Origin: an uncultured Candidatus Udaeobacter sp. | Lineage (GTDB): Bacteria; Verrucomicrobiota; Verrucomicrobiia; Chthoniobacterales; UBA10450 | Direction: 5' to 3' | DNA: 14,546 bases | Assembly: GCA_955652715.1 (NCBI GenBank) | Contig: CATPBS010000363.1 | Location: 1 to 14,546 of the forward strand | Shown: in pieces, positions 7,588 through 14,206 of the stretch | Layout of the letters: every line of letters begins with the position of its first letter | Position numbering within the stretch: position 1 is the first letter of the stretch | Notes under the pieces: model-generated | Seen by the model: only the letters and a program-made list of their open reading frames with translations | Databases searched by the model: none | What the model was told of the DNA's origin: nothing | Made by a program: the position numbers and the translations under genes

Positions 7588-7710
7588 GTGGGAAGGGAAT
7601 TCAAAAATCCGGGGCACGAGGGCGATTGACTCAATTGCCAGCGGGCGGTTCGGGTGAGCCGCTTCCACCTAAGCATTCGCTTTTCCAGCCCAGGTTCATA
7701 ATCTTTCCGC

Positions 7711-8310
7711 ATGAAGGAGCACGCGTGGCAAACCATCTCGAGCGAGCTGCACTTTGCCAATGCGCATCTCGAAGTCGTGACCGATCACGTCCGAACGCCA
7801 TTGCGAAGCCAACCGGCCACGTGGACAACTGTGCATCGCAAAGCGGCTGTCATCATCGCGCCGATGACGGGCGACGGTAAAATTGTTCTCATTCGCCAGG
7901 AACGCATTCCGATCCGCGAAGCCATCTGGGAAATGCCCTCGGGCCAGATCGACGATCCTGTAGCCGGGGTCGGGCACCCAGCGGAGACAATTGAGCAAGT
8001 CGCATTGCGCGAACTTCGCGAAGAGGCCGGCTACGAGCTTGCCAGAGACGGCGAGCTCATTCCGCTCGGCCATTATTTTTCATCGCCGGGATTCACGGAT
8101 GAGCGTGGCTACTTCTTTCTAGCGCGCCCGGTTCATCCGTGTAAGGAGGCCCCGGCGCGAGACGAAGGAGAGTCGATTCTCGATTGCCGCGAATTTACAG
8201 TGGAGGAAATTCGCCGCATGATCGCAGAGAACGAAATTCGCGACGCCAATACCTTGGGCATTTGCGCCACGCTCGCGGCGCGCGGTCTTCTGTCGTTCAG
8301 GCCACGTTGA
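7711..8310 (+). CDS. NUDIX hydrolase, ADP-ribose pyrophosphatase-like
   Basis: This 199-residue protein has a complete NUDIX box: Gly86, Glu92, Arg100-Glu101, then LREEAGY (102-108), which binds the metal ions needed to hydrolyse nucleoside diphosphates linked to another group. WEMPSGQID (73-81) just before the box and SSPGFTDERGYFF (124-136) after it are typical of the ADP-ribose pyrophosphatase (NudF) branch, which converts ADP-ribose to AMP and ribose 5-phosphate. ADP-sugars or other NDP-sugars are possible alternatives and would fit the glucan enzyme upstream. It follows a 123-base gap after the phosphatase and is 12 bases from tatC. An AAGGAG within codons 2-3 is not a usable RBS for this ATG, and no better signal is seen. 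Confidence 0.88.
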   Translation: MKEHAWQTISSELHFANAHLEVVTDHVRTPLRSQPATWTTVHRKAAVIIAPMTGDGKIVLIRQERIPIREAIWEMPSGQIDDPVAGVGHPAETIEQVALRELREEAGYELARDGELIPLGHYFSSPGFTDERGYFFLARPVHPCKEAPARDEGESILDCREFTVEEIRRMIAENEIRDANTLGICATLAARGLLSFRPR

Positions 8311-8322
8311 CTCGTCGATCCA

Positions 8323-9105
8323 ATGGCGCTGCGAGACATCTTTAAATTTCGCGATCTGCCGGAGAGCGAAACTTCCAAACCGTTTCTCGAGCATCTCGAA
8401 GACTTGCGGTGGACCATTGTGAAGATGGCGATCACGCTCGGAGTCGCAATGATTGTTTGCTTCGCGTTTCGCTCGTCTCTCGTGCGATTCCTGCAAGCAC
8501 CGCTCCGCGATGTCGGTTCACAAATTGGAACGCTCAAGGCGCTCGGCATCACTGATTCAATCGTGATTTCGTTTCATTTGGCGTTTTACGCCGGCATCGT
8601 TCTCTCCTTCCCGGTGCTGCTGTATTTCTTGGCGGAATTTGTCTTGCCTGCGCTCACCGAAGTGGAGAAACGCTTTTTATTTCCGGCGATCGGAGTCAGC
8701 TTCGCGCTATTCCTTCTTGGTGTGTTCGTTTGTTATCTTTGGCTGCTGCCCAAAACGATTCTCTTTTTCTTTCGCGACACCGAGTCGCTGGGCTGGGCGC
8801 CCACCTGGACCGTACAACAGTACTATTCTTTCGTGACGAGATTCACCCTCGGCTTCGGTCTTGCGTTCGAATTGCCGGTGGTAGTTCTGGCGCTGGTCCG
8901 ATTCGGATTGATCACATACAGATTCATGGCACGCACCCGGCCGTACGCACTGGTGCTGATCTTTATCCTGGCGACCATCATCACACCGACGCCAGACATC
9001 CTGACACTGATTGCAATGGCGCTGCCGATGTGTCTGCTTTACGAAAGCTGCATCTGGATTGCTTGGCTCATGGAGCGCCGACGCTCGAAATCGTTCGCAA
9101 GCTGA
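8323..9105 (+). CDS. tatC: Sec-independent (twin-arginine) translocase subunit TatC
   Basis: This 260-residue, six-helix inner-membrane protein is of typical TatC length. TatC is the receptor that recognises twin-arginine signal peptides and, with TatA/TatB, moves folded proteins across the inner membrane. The conserved N-terminal cytoplasmic motif is present as FLEHLEDLR (21-29). The periplasmic/TM4 acidic motif appears as AFELP (181-185, with Glu183), and ITPTPD (220-225) sits between helices 5 and 6. Approximate helices are 31-49, 84-106, 119-145, 170-195, 207-222 and 226-248. tatA and tatB are not in the window. The gene sits 12 bases after the NUDIX gene and 4 bases before the prepilin peptidase, forming an export-related pair with the latter. 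Confidence 0.95.
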   Translation: MALRDIFKFRDLPESETSKPFLEHLEDLRWTIVKMAITLGVAMIVCFAFRSSLVRFLQAPLRDVGSQIGTLKALGITDSIVISFHLAFYAGIVLSFPVLLYFLAEFVLPALTEVEKRFLFPAIGVSFALFLLGVFVCYLWLLPKTILFFFRDTESLGWAPTWTVQQYYSFVTRFTLGFGLAFELPVVVLALVRFGLITYRFMARTRPYALVLIFILATIITPTPDILTLIAMALPMCLLYESCIWIAWLMERRRSKSFAS

Positions 9106-9109
9106 TCGC

Positions 9110-10204
9110 GTGCACCACCCGACGTACGAGTTTCTCTTCGGCGCGTTCGCGCTTGTGTTTGGCGCTGCGGTCGGCTCCTTTTTGAACGTCTGCATTTACC
9201 GCTGGCCTGTTGATCTTTCGATCAACCGGCCCCGCCGGTCTTTTTGCCCGAACTGCAAGCAACCGATTCCATGGCATCAGAATCTGCCGTTGATCAGCTG
9301 GATCGTGCTTCGCGGTCGTTGCGCAAACTGCGGCGCCAAAATTTCTTTTCGGTATTTCGCCGTCGAGCTGGTTACCACGCTTCTTTTTCTCGCAATCTGG
9401 GAACGCTTCCCGTGGCAGGTGGCGATCGCGTACTGGATTTTTGTTTCCTTCCTCATCATCGGAACGTTTATCGATTTTGAGCATTTCATTATTCCAGACC
9501 GGGTAACGATCGGCGGAGTAATCGCGGGCGCCGTTTGCAGTGCGACGGTCCCAGCTTTGATGGGAACCGATTCGCGGCTCGCGGCCTGCCTTCGCGCTGT
9601 GCTCGCGGCCGCCCTCGGTTATGTCATTCTTTTGATTGTCTTGGAAGCGGGCAAAATCGCTTTTGGGAGAAAACGGATTCGATTCGATGCGCCGACGCCG
9701 TTCACGTGGACAAAACGCGGGGATGACGCTGATTTCGTGGTAGGCACTGAAGAGGGTCTGTGGAGCGATTATTTTGCGCGCGAAAAAGATCGGCTGTTGC
9801 TCCAGTGCGACGAGGTCAGGATCGATCACCACACACATGGGGATATAACGCTGGACTTTCGCTACGATCGCGTCACGGCCGAGGGCCATGTGATGATGCT
9901 TGACGATGTGACGCAGATCGCCGGCGTAACTCGTGAACTGGTGATTCCGCGAGAGGCAATGGGGCGCGGCGACTTAAAATTCCTGGCTGCGATTGGCGCG
10001 TTTCTGGGGTGGCGCGCGGTACTGTTTAGCCTTTTCGCCGGATCGCTTCTCGGTTCGATCGTCGGATTGATCACGCTCGTGATGGGAAGACGCGTTTGGT
10101 CAGCTAAACTGCCCTTTGGACCTTATCTGGCGTTTGGCGCAGTGACGTGGATGTTTTTTGGCGACATTTTTCTGCGCTGGTACGGAACGCTGCTCAGCCC
10201 GTAG
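9110..10204 (+). CDS. Type IV prepilin peptidase (A24 family) with large internal insertion
   Basis: This 364-residue inner-membrane aspartic protease cleaves, and usually N-methylates, type IV pilin-like precursors. The cytosolic Cys pairs CPNC (46-49) and CANC (71-74) mark the bifunctional zinc-binding N-terminal domain. One catalytic Asp is in IDFEHFIIPD (121-130, Asp122) and the other in GRGDLK (285-290, Asp288). Normal enzymes are about 250-290 residues; here about 100 residues (roughly 185-283), hydrophilic and with alternating beta-like segments, sit between the two catalytic Asp motifs. I recall similar insertions in verrucomicrobial enzymes. I chose GTG 9110, four bases after the tatC stop, because the first helix (8-28) starts just after it. 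The frame is open to 9011, but that part lies inside tatC and looks non-native. No pilin gene is visible nearby. Confidence 0.9.
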   Translation: MHHPTYEFLFGAFALVFGAAVGSFLNVCIYRWPVDLSINRPRRSFCPNCKQPIPWHQNLPLISWIVLRGRCANCGAKISFRYFAVELVTTLLFLAIWERFPWQVAIAYWIFVSFLIIGTFIDFEHFIIPDRVTIGGVIAGAVCSATVPALMGTDSRLAACLRAVLAAALGYVILLIVLEAGKIAFGRKRIRFDAPTPFTWTKRGDDADFVVGTEEGLWSDYFAREKDRLLLQCDEVRIDHHTHGDITLDFRYDRVTAEGHVMMLDDVTQIAGVTRELVIPREAMGRGDLKFLAAIGAFLGWRAVLFSLFAGSLLGSIVGLITLVMGRRVWSAKLPFGPYLAFGAVTWMFFGDIFLRWYGTLLSP

Positions 10205-10223
10205 GGGTGAGAAAGGAAGGGGC

Positions 10224-10252
10224 AGGAGTAAGAATAGGAATAGGAAATGAGA
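10224..10252 (+). repeat. GAATAG-type hexamer array, copy A (upstream of S23 gene)
   Basis: This purine-rich array has six-base periodicity (AGGAGTA-AGAATA-GGAATA-GGAAAT-GAGA). It starts 20 bases after the prepilin peptidase stop and is preceded by GAAAGGAAGGGGC. Copy C after the S23 gene is the same kind of sequence in the same orientation. Copy B, 40 bases downstream, is its inverted complement with 19 of 22 positions matching, so A and B can pair into a long hairpin. Confidence 0.8.
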
Positions 10253-10285
10253 CGTGACCCACTGGCGAGTGAATTTTAATCTTAC

Positions 10286-10307
10286 TCGTATTCGTATTCT
10301 TAATCCT
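10286..10307 (-). repeat. GAATAG-type hexamer array, copy B (inverted relative to A)
   Basis: Read on the minus strand this is AGGATTAAGAATACGAATAC plus GA. It matches copy A with three mismatches in 22 bases. It lies 12 bases before the S23 start codon. Pairing with copy A gives a hairpin with a 40-base loop that would sit in the 5' leader of the S23 transcript. Confidence 0.75.
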
Positions 10308-10319
10308 TCTTCTCTTCAA

Positions 10320-10778
10320 ATGCACACGTCCGTGGATCACGAAAAGCTCGAAGTTTACCAAGCCTCCCTTGAGTTCATCACATGGACGATCCCTGTTTTG
10401 GGGGCACTGCCGGGGAGTGCATCGGTTCGCAATCAACTCGATCGCGCCTCGACCTCGGTTCCATTGAACATTGCAGAAGGAAACGGAAAATTCACTTCGC
10501 CGGATCGCTGCCGATTCTTCGATAACGCGCGTGGTTCCGCATTGGAGTCAGCCGCGTGCCTCGATGTAATGGTGGCCAAGAGATTCGTCAGTACGGCCGA
10601 AGTCCAGGCAGGCAAAGCGATGCTCGTGAAAATCGTTTCGATGCTGTTTGGACTGATCCGCGCAAATTCCGATGTGCGGGTCTTCGAAGAGCCAGCAAGC
10701 TATCGGGCTGAGAAACCACAGAAGGAGGAAGGCAAGAGCAGGAGTAGGAATAAGAATAGGAGGGTGAGTAGGAGATGA
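10320..10778 (+). CDS. Four-helix bundle protein (S23 / 23S rRNA intervening-sequence protein family)
   Basis: This 152-residue protein contains the family core: HEKLEVYQASLEFI (7-20), the RNQLDRASTSVPLNIAEG block (37-54) and DNARGSALES (68-77). Members of this family are small pentameric helical-bundle proteins first found encoded inside 23S rRNA intervening sequences, and they resemble the accessory protein of diversity-generating retroelements. Their function is unknown; nucleic-acid binding has been proposed. Here the gene stands alone, outside any rRNA, and no reverse transcriptase is visible. I chose ATG 10320 because homology starts right after it; the open frame back to 10254 translates repeat-containing leader. 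The last 20 residues (about 133-152, Lys/Arg/Ser/Asn-rich, ending NKNRRVSRR) are simply the translation of repeat copy C, and the stop lies within that repeat. Codon and repeat content set it apart from its neighbours, suggesting later arrival. Confidence 0.88.
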   Translation: MHTSVDHEKLEVYQASLEFITWTIPVLGALPGSASVRNQLDRASTSVPLNIAEGNGKFTSPDRCRFFDNARGSALESAACLDVMVAKRFVSTAEVQAGKAMLVKIVSMLFGLIRANSDVRVFEEPASYRAEKPQKEEGKSRSRNKNRRVSRR

Positions 10779-10780
10779 GA
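10739..10780 (+). repeat. GAATAG-type hexamer array, copy C (overlaps end of S23 gene)
   Basis: The array begins CAGGAGTAGGAATAAGAATA and runs on through GGAGGGTGAGTAGGAGATGAGA. It has the same orientation and composition as copy A, and both end in ATGAGA. The upstream flank GGAGGAAGGCAAGAG also resembles the flank of A. It encodes the basic tail and stop codon of the S23 protein, so A and C bracket the gene as direct repeats about 515 bases apart. Confidence 0.75.
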
Positions 10781-10931
10781 TCCAATCATGCGCTGAGCCC
10801 CAGCCCTACCAGGCTTCGATGGGAGCGGTGGAAACCTGACTTGCTGGGACGGTTGTTCGCCCGCGAAATATCAACACCGGATTGATCAGCTCACATTCCC
10901 ACCAGCGCCGCACGCCCATTGCCTTCCTTTG

Positions 10932-10959
10932 GCATTGAAGGTTGAGCATTCAAGGCTGA
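10932..10959 (+). repeat. 14-nt tandem repeat just upstream of nagA
   Basis: Two adjacent units, GCATTGAAGGTTGA and GCATTCAAGGCTGA, differ at two positions. A third partial unit starts GCGTTGGGCG and runs to within a few bases of the nagA ATG. The rest of the 194-base gap between the S23 gene and nagA (10779-10972) shows no ORF or clear promoter to me. The repeat could be part of the nagA leader or the edge of the neighbouring repeat-rich unit. Confidence 0.6.
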
Positions 10960-10972
10960 GCGTTGGGCGAAA

Positions 10973-12124
10973 ATGATTTTTACGAATGCGCGCCTGATTT
11001 TTCCCGATGGAGTTCACGACGGGCTTGCAGTCGTCGCTCGCGATGGAAAAATCGTCGGAATTCGTGAGCAAACGCAAGCGCGCGGGGAAGAAATTATTGA
11101 TCTTTCCGGAAATTATCTCGCGCCCGGATTCATTGATCTTCATGTGCACGGCGCACTCGGCCGGGACACGATGGAAGCATCGGGGGAAGCGTTTCGCGCC
11201 ATTTGCAATTTTCATGCGAGCGGCGGCACGACGACGCTATTGCTCACAACAACGACAGCGCCGATCGACAAGCTTGTTGACGTTTTAGGCGCGGTTCGAG
11301 ACTGTCGGTCTTCGATCAGCGCGATTGTGGGCGTTCACGTAGAAGGCCCGTTCATCTCAAAAGCGAAACGCGGCGCGCAATGCGCGGAATTCATTCAGGA
11401 CCCGCCACCAGCTCGTGTACAGCAGTTGCTCGAGCACGCGGATGTGATCAAACGCGTCACGCTCGCGCCAGAACTGCCGCGAGCGCTCCAGGCGATCGAA
11501 AACTTTTACACGCATGGAATCAGCGTAAGCGGGGGCCATAGCGATGCTTGGGACGAAGACGCGAGCGTCGCGTTCGATCATGGCATGCGCAGTGTAACGC
11601 ACACGTTCAATTGCATGTCTTCCGCGCGCCGTCGCGGGGTCTATCGTATCGGCGGTTTGCTTGAGTTTGCGTTAAGCGAGCCGCAAATCAGTTGCGAACT
11701 CATCGCGGACGGTCATCACGTTTCGCCGACGTTAATGAAAATGTTGTATCGGGCCAAAGGCCCGGGCGGAATCTGTCTCGTAACCGACGCAACTGCGGGG
11801 GCCGGACTGCCCGATGGGTCGCAGTTTTCACTTTTCGGGAACAGTTGCATTGTGGAGCACGGCGTCTGCTTGCTTAGTGACCGCTCTGCGCTCGCCGGAA
11901 GCGCCTCGCGCATGATCGACCTCATCCGAACGATGGTGAACAAGATCAATGTTCCGCTGCATGAAGCGGTCATGATGGCGACGGAAAATCCCGCAAGCGC
12001 GGTTGGCCTCGAAACCAAGGGCCGTATGGTCGTCGGCGCGGACGCGGATTTCGTCGTTCTCTCGCCGGAATTGGAAGTTGTGGGAACGTTTGCCTGCGGG
12101 AACGAGATTATCTTGGTGAGTTGA
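10973..12124 (+). CDS. nagA: N-acetylglucosamine-6-phosphate deacetylase
   Basis: This 383-residue amidohydrolase has the full length of NagA. It removes acetate from GlcNAc-6-phosphate in the cytoplasm, feeding glucosamine-6-phosphate to glycolysis or back to cell-wall precursors. The metal and catalytic residues are all present: His57 and His59 in PGFIDLHVHG (51-60), Glu124 in GVHVEGPFI, His189 in SGGHSDA, His210 in VTHTFNCMS and catalytic Asp272 in LVTDATAG. DGHHVSP (246-252) matches the substrate site. The HxH pair implies a binuclear site of the Bacillus type rather than the E. coli type, where these positions are Gln and Asn. THTFNCMS replaces the commoner THLFNAM. No nagB, PTS or regulator gene is adjacent. 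It converges on the next gene with a short gap. Confidence 0.94.
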   Translation: MIFTNARLIFPDGVHDGLAVVARDGKIVGIREQTQARGEEIIDLSGNYLAPGFIDLHVHGALGRDTMEASGEAFRAICNFHASGGTTTLLLTTTTAPIDKLVDVLGAVRDCRSSISAIVGVHVEGPFISKAKRGAQCAEFIQDPPPARVQQLLEHADVIKRVTLAPELPRALQAIENFYTHGISVSGGHSDAWDEDASVAFDHGMRSVTHTFNCMSSARRRGVYRIGGLLEFALSEPQISCELIADGHHVSPTLMKMLYRAKGPGGICLVTDATAGAGLPDGSQFSLFGNSCIVEHGVCLLSDRSALAGSASRMIDLIRTMVNKINVPLHEAVMMATENPASAVGLETKGRMVVGADADFVVLSPELEVVGTFACGNEIILVS

Positions 12125-12150
12125 AAGGCGCGTTAGGTACAGGGAATCTG

Positions 12151-12813
12151 TCAGCTCCGAAAGCTTTCGGAGTTCACAGAATGGAGCCGCGGGGACGCGA
12201 GCGACATGGACGGTGCACCCATATGGGGAGACAGCGGGAGCGAACGAGTCAAACGCCCTACAATTTTTCGAAACGTGCTCATGATCTGCTCGGTGATCTT
12301 GATCTGGGCAGCGCGATTGTATTGGGCTGGTCGCTGTGGAGGATCGAAGTTGTAGATGTTCACCGAGCGATGTTCGAAGTCGAAGTGAAGTTCTTTGCTC
12401 TTCCAGGTGTAAATGATGTGCAGCGTTAAATGTCCGGCGCTGCCTTCTTCGAATTTAGTGCGTTCGAAAGTCACAGTGCCTGCGGTGAAATGACCAAAGT
12501 CTTCTGCGCTTTTCAGCAAGTCGTAATCGCCCCGAACAATGATTAAGCTTTTGTCTTCGAGGTTCGTTTTCGCTAGAACAGCAAAGCCGGTAAACTGGGT
12601 TGAATCTTTCGGATAATCCGCGACACCGCGTTTGATTCCAGCCGGTAGACAAATACGAAAGCCATGCGCAGGATCGGCATATGCGAAGGAATACTGCGGC
12701 GGACAATGTGGTAACGCGTTCGACTGAGTGCTAGTGCCGCGGGGGCACCACGCTGTCAGGAGTAACGCAACAGCGACCCGACTGCATCGGCGAAACGTCG
12801 CTTCGGTCAACAT
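12151..12813 (-). CDS. Secreted protein of unknown function
   Basis: I do not recognise this 220-residue protein. Residues 1-22 look like a signal peptide: basic FRRCSR, then hydrophobic VAVALLLTA. Cys23 follows Trp, so it is a poor lipobox; cleavage by signal peptidase I near residue 30 is more likely. Cys37 and Cys55 flank a segment HCPPQYSFAYADPAHGFRIC that could be closed by a disulfide. The middle (60-150) alternates short strands (GFAVLAK, SLIIVRGDY, GTVTFERTKF, HLTLHIIYTWKSKELHFDF), suggesting a beta-rich fold. Residues 170-185 (QIKITEQIMSTFRKIV) look like a closing helix. The last 35 residues are low in hydrophobic content and run through a palindrome, so the tail may be a non-conserved extension. 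No catalytic motif is evident. It is transcribed away from the glycosyltransferase gap and converges on nagA. Confidence 0.7.
   Translation of the reverse strand: MLTEATFRRCSRVAVALLLTAWCPRGTSTQSNALPHCPPQYSFAYADPAHGFRICLPAGIKRGVADYPKDSTQFTGFAVLAKTNLEDKSLIIVRGDYDLLKSAEDFGHFTAGTVTFERTKFEEGSAGHLTLHIIYTWKSKELHFDFEHRSVNIYNFDPPQRPAQYNRAAQIKITEQIMSTFRKIVGRLTRSLPLSPHMGAPSMSLASPRLHSVNSESFRS
12155..12172. terminator. 18-bp perfect palindrome at the nagA/secreted-protein junction, possible bidirectional terminator
   Basis: CTCCGAAAGCTTTCGGAG is perfectly self-complementary; in RNA it can fold as a 7-bp stem with an AGCU loop, extended by A-U and G-U pairs outside. It starts 31 bases after the nagA stop and overlaps the last codons of the convergent gene, the usual place for a shared terminator. 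No T-run follows on either strand, so it is not a classical intrinsic terminator. Confidence 0.45.
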
Positions 12814-12904
12814 GGCATTACGGTTAGGTCTCTGACTCTGGAAGGGTGGTCATTACGCACACCTAATCAAGCTTCAATCGCTAGGACGGTGACCCAAATA
12901 TCGG

Positions 12905-12947
12905 TAATCAGCGCGTTGGGCTGTTGAAGCAATAAGCCAGCTGATTA
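12905..12947 (-). terminator. Stem-loop at the 3' end of the glycosyltransferase gene
   Basis: TAATCAGC (12905-12912) is the exact inverted complement of GCTGATTA (12940-12947), and inside it GGCT (12919-12922) pairs with AGCC (12935-12938). The outer arm includes the stop codon of the minus-strand glycosyltransferase. There is no U-run afterwards, so termination or 3'-end protection is only inferred. The remaining gap to 12814 shows a weak TTGAAG-16-TAATGA promoter-like pair on the minus strand and nothing else. Confidence 0.3.
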
Positions 12948-14048
12948 AATCGACAGCAAGAACTCTGCGATGTCGAGCGCAGCCCGTGGTTTGCTCAAAC
13001 GGCTGATATTCACGGCCCACTTCCGCCATTGTTTTGCGTCATCGGCGAACGCGCGTTGAACTTGTGTGACCACCTCCGCCGGTGAAAGCGCGATCACACC
13101 TGAGTTCGTTTCGACGATCAACCGGGCGTTGCCTTCCTCCTGACCGGCCACGACGTGATTAATGATCATCGGACAGCCGGCGGCGATCGTTTCCTGGACT
13201 GTCGCACCTCCAGCTTTGCCAATGAGTACATGGCTCTCGTACAGCATGCGGGGAAGTTCATCGGTCCAGCCAAGGATCTTTGCCGTGCGACCGTCTGCCG
13301 CCGCTTGGATCGCCGGCCGGAGGTTATCAGCGCGGCCAATCGTCACGGTCAGATCCACGCCAACGTCCACGAGTCGCCGTACGAGATCAGGCGCGCCGTG
13401 GGTAGCGGCATTGATCATGTACAAGACACGACGCTTGGAGTTGTTGGAAGGCAACACTCGGTTCGACCCCGCGAAGTCAAAAAATTTCGGGCTTACAGGA
13501 AATCCAAACACCTTAATTTTTTGTGGGGCGACTCCGACTGCTCGCAAGACGGAGGCGCTCTGTTCGTTCGCAACGAGGAAATAATCGGCGGCGCAGCGGT
13601 ACCAGGCTGCGTTGATTGTAATTGAATCCGTGACAACCACCACACTCTTACAGTCCCGAAAACGGTCAGGGTTTTCTCCTTCAATGCGTCGGAGCACATT
13701 CGGATACGTCGGGAAAGTGGAAATCACGACGTCAGGTTGAAATCGGTCCAGCAATGCGGCGAAATGATCTTTTAGCCGGGAGAATCGAGAAAATTCCTTA
13801 TCGAAATCCTGCTTGCGGTCGAGCCATCGATAAACAGCTCCCCAAGCGCGCGGTGCGGAATTTATCAGCCCGAGATAGCTTCTTCGCACCAGCTCATTGA
13901 CCGGCCCATACGCTTCAGCAAACAAATCACGCATTTCAACCTCTGCCGCCTCCGGGGCGACACGGGCGAGCCCATCGCGAACTCCTCGCGCGGCGCTATT
14001 GTGACCCTCTCCGAAGCTGGCTGTGAGAATCAGGATTCTTTTTTTCAC
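12945..14048 (-). CDS. MGDG synthase / GT28-type glycosyltransferase (diacylglycerol glucosyltransferase or MurG-like)
   Basis: This 367-residue GT-B glycosyltransferase has two Rossmann-like domains. The N-terminal acceptor domain (about 1-175) is of the MGDG-synthase type, with the glycine-rich SFGEGHNSAARG (11-22) and a membrane-facing helix region RRSYLGLINSAPRAWGAVYR (55-74). The C-terminal donor domain (about 205-365) carries the GT28 nucleotide-sugar signature GKAGGATVQETIAAGCPMI (277-295) and GQEEGNA (302-308). Relatives transfer Glc or Gal from UDP-sugars to diacylglycerol at the cytoplasmic face of the membrane, making glycolipids; MurG uses the same C-terminal fold. Lack of the MurG N-terminal motif and the presence of the MGDG domain favour a glycolipid synthase. 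It diverges from a YihY/BrkB-family membrane protein gene 158 bases away. Confidence 0.87.
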   Translation of the reverse strand: MKKRILILTASFGEGHNSAARGVRDGLARVAPEAAEVEMRDLFAEAYGPVNELVRRSYLGLINSAPRAWGAVYRWLDRKQDFDKEFSRFSRLKDHFAALLDRFQPDVVISTFPTYPNVLRRIEGENPDRFRDCKSVVVVTDSITINAAWYRCAADYFLVANEQSASVLRAVGVAPQKIKVFGFPVSPKFFDFAGSNRVLPSNNSKRRVLYMINAATHGAPDLVRRLVDVGVDLTVTIGRADNLRPAIQAAADGRTAKILGWTDELPRMLYESHVLIGKAGGATVQETIAAGCPMIINHVVAGQEEGNARLIVETNSGVIALSPAEVVTQVQRAFADDAKQWRKWAVNISRLSKPRAALDIAEFLLSI

Positions 14049-14206
14049 AGTTTGTCAGGCCGTTGTGTCGCAACTCATCAAGCCGCATTTTTCGTAATGC
14101 GCACTCTGAAAAAATCGCGCTCCGAGGCAACGCGGCGGAAGTTTACTCGCGGAAGCATTCGGAGTTTAATGGATATTTACGTGGGGCAAAGTAAACTGCG
14201 CCGGAG

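Noticed and set aside
9011..9109. Upstream extension of the prepilin peptidase frame
   Set aside because: It lies inside tatC and precedes the first membrane helix with Cys/Arg-rich sequence; GTG 9110 is a better start.
9068..9889. 273-codon open frame on the minus strand
   Set aside because: It is antisense to the well-supported prepilin peptidase and tatC end, and its composition (Arg/Asp/Lys-rich, no motif) is that of a shadow frame in GC-rich DNA.
10254..10319. Upstream extension of the S23 frame
   Set aside because: It translates the repeat-containing leader (copy B); family homology begins after ATG 10320.
10211..10780. Diversity-generating retroelement, because of the S23/Avd-like protein
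   Set aside because: There is no reverse transcriptase and no template/variable repeat pair in the window; the repeats are low-complexity hexamers rather than adenine-mutated copies.
12121..12429. 102-codon plus-strand frame overlapping the nagA stop
   Set aside because: It is antisense to the secreted-protein gene and shows no recognisable motif.
14140..14197. AGTTTAC/GTAAACT inverted pair in the gap before the YihY/BrkB gene
   Set aside because: The arms are only 7 bases and 44 bases apart; this is expected by chance.
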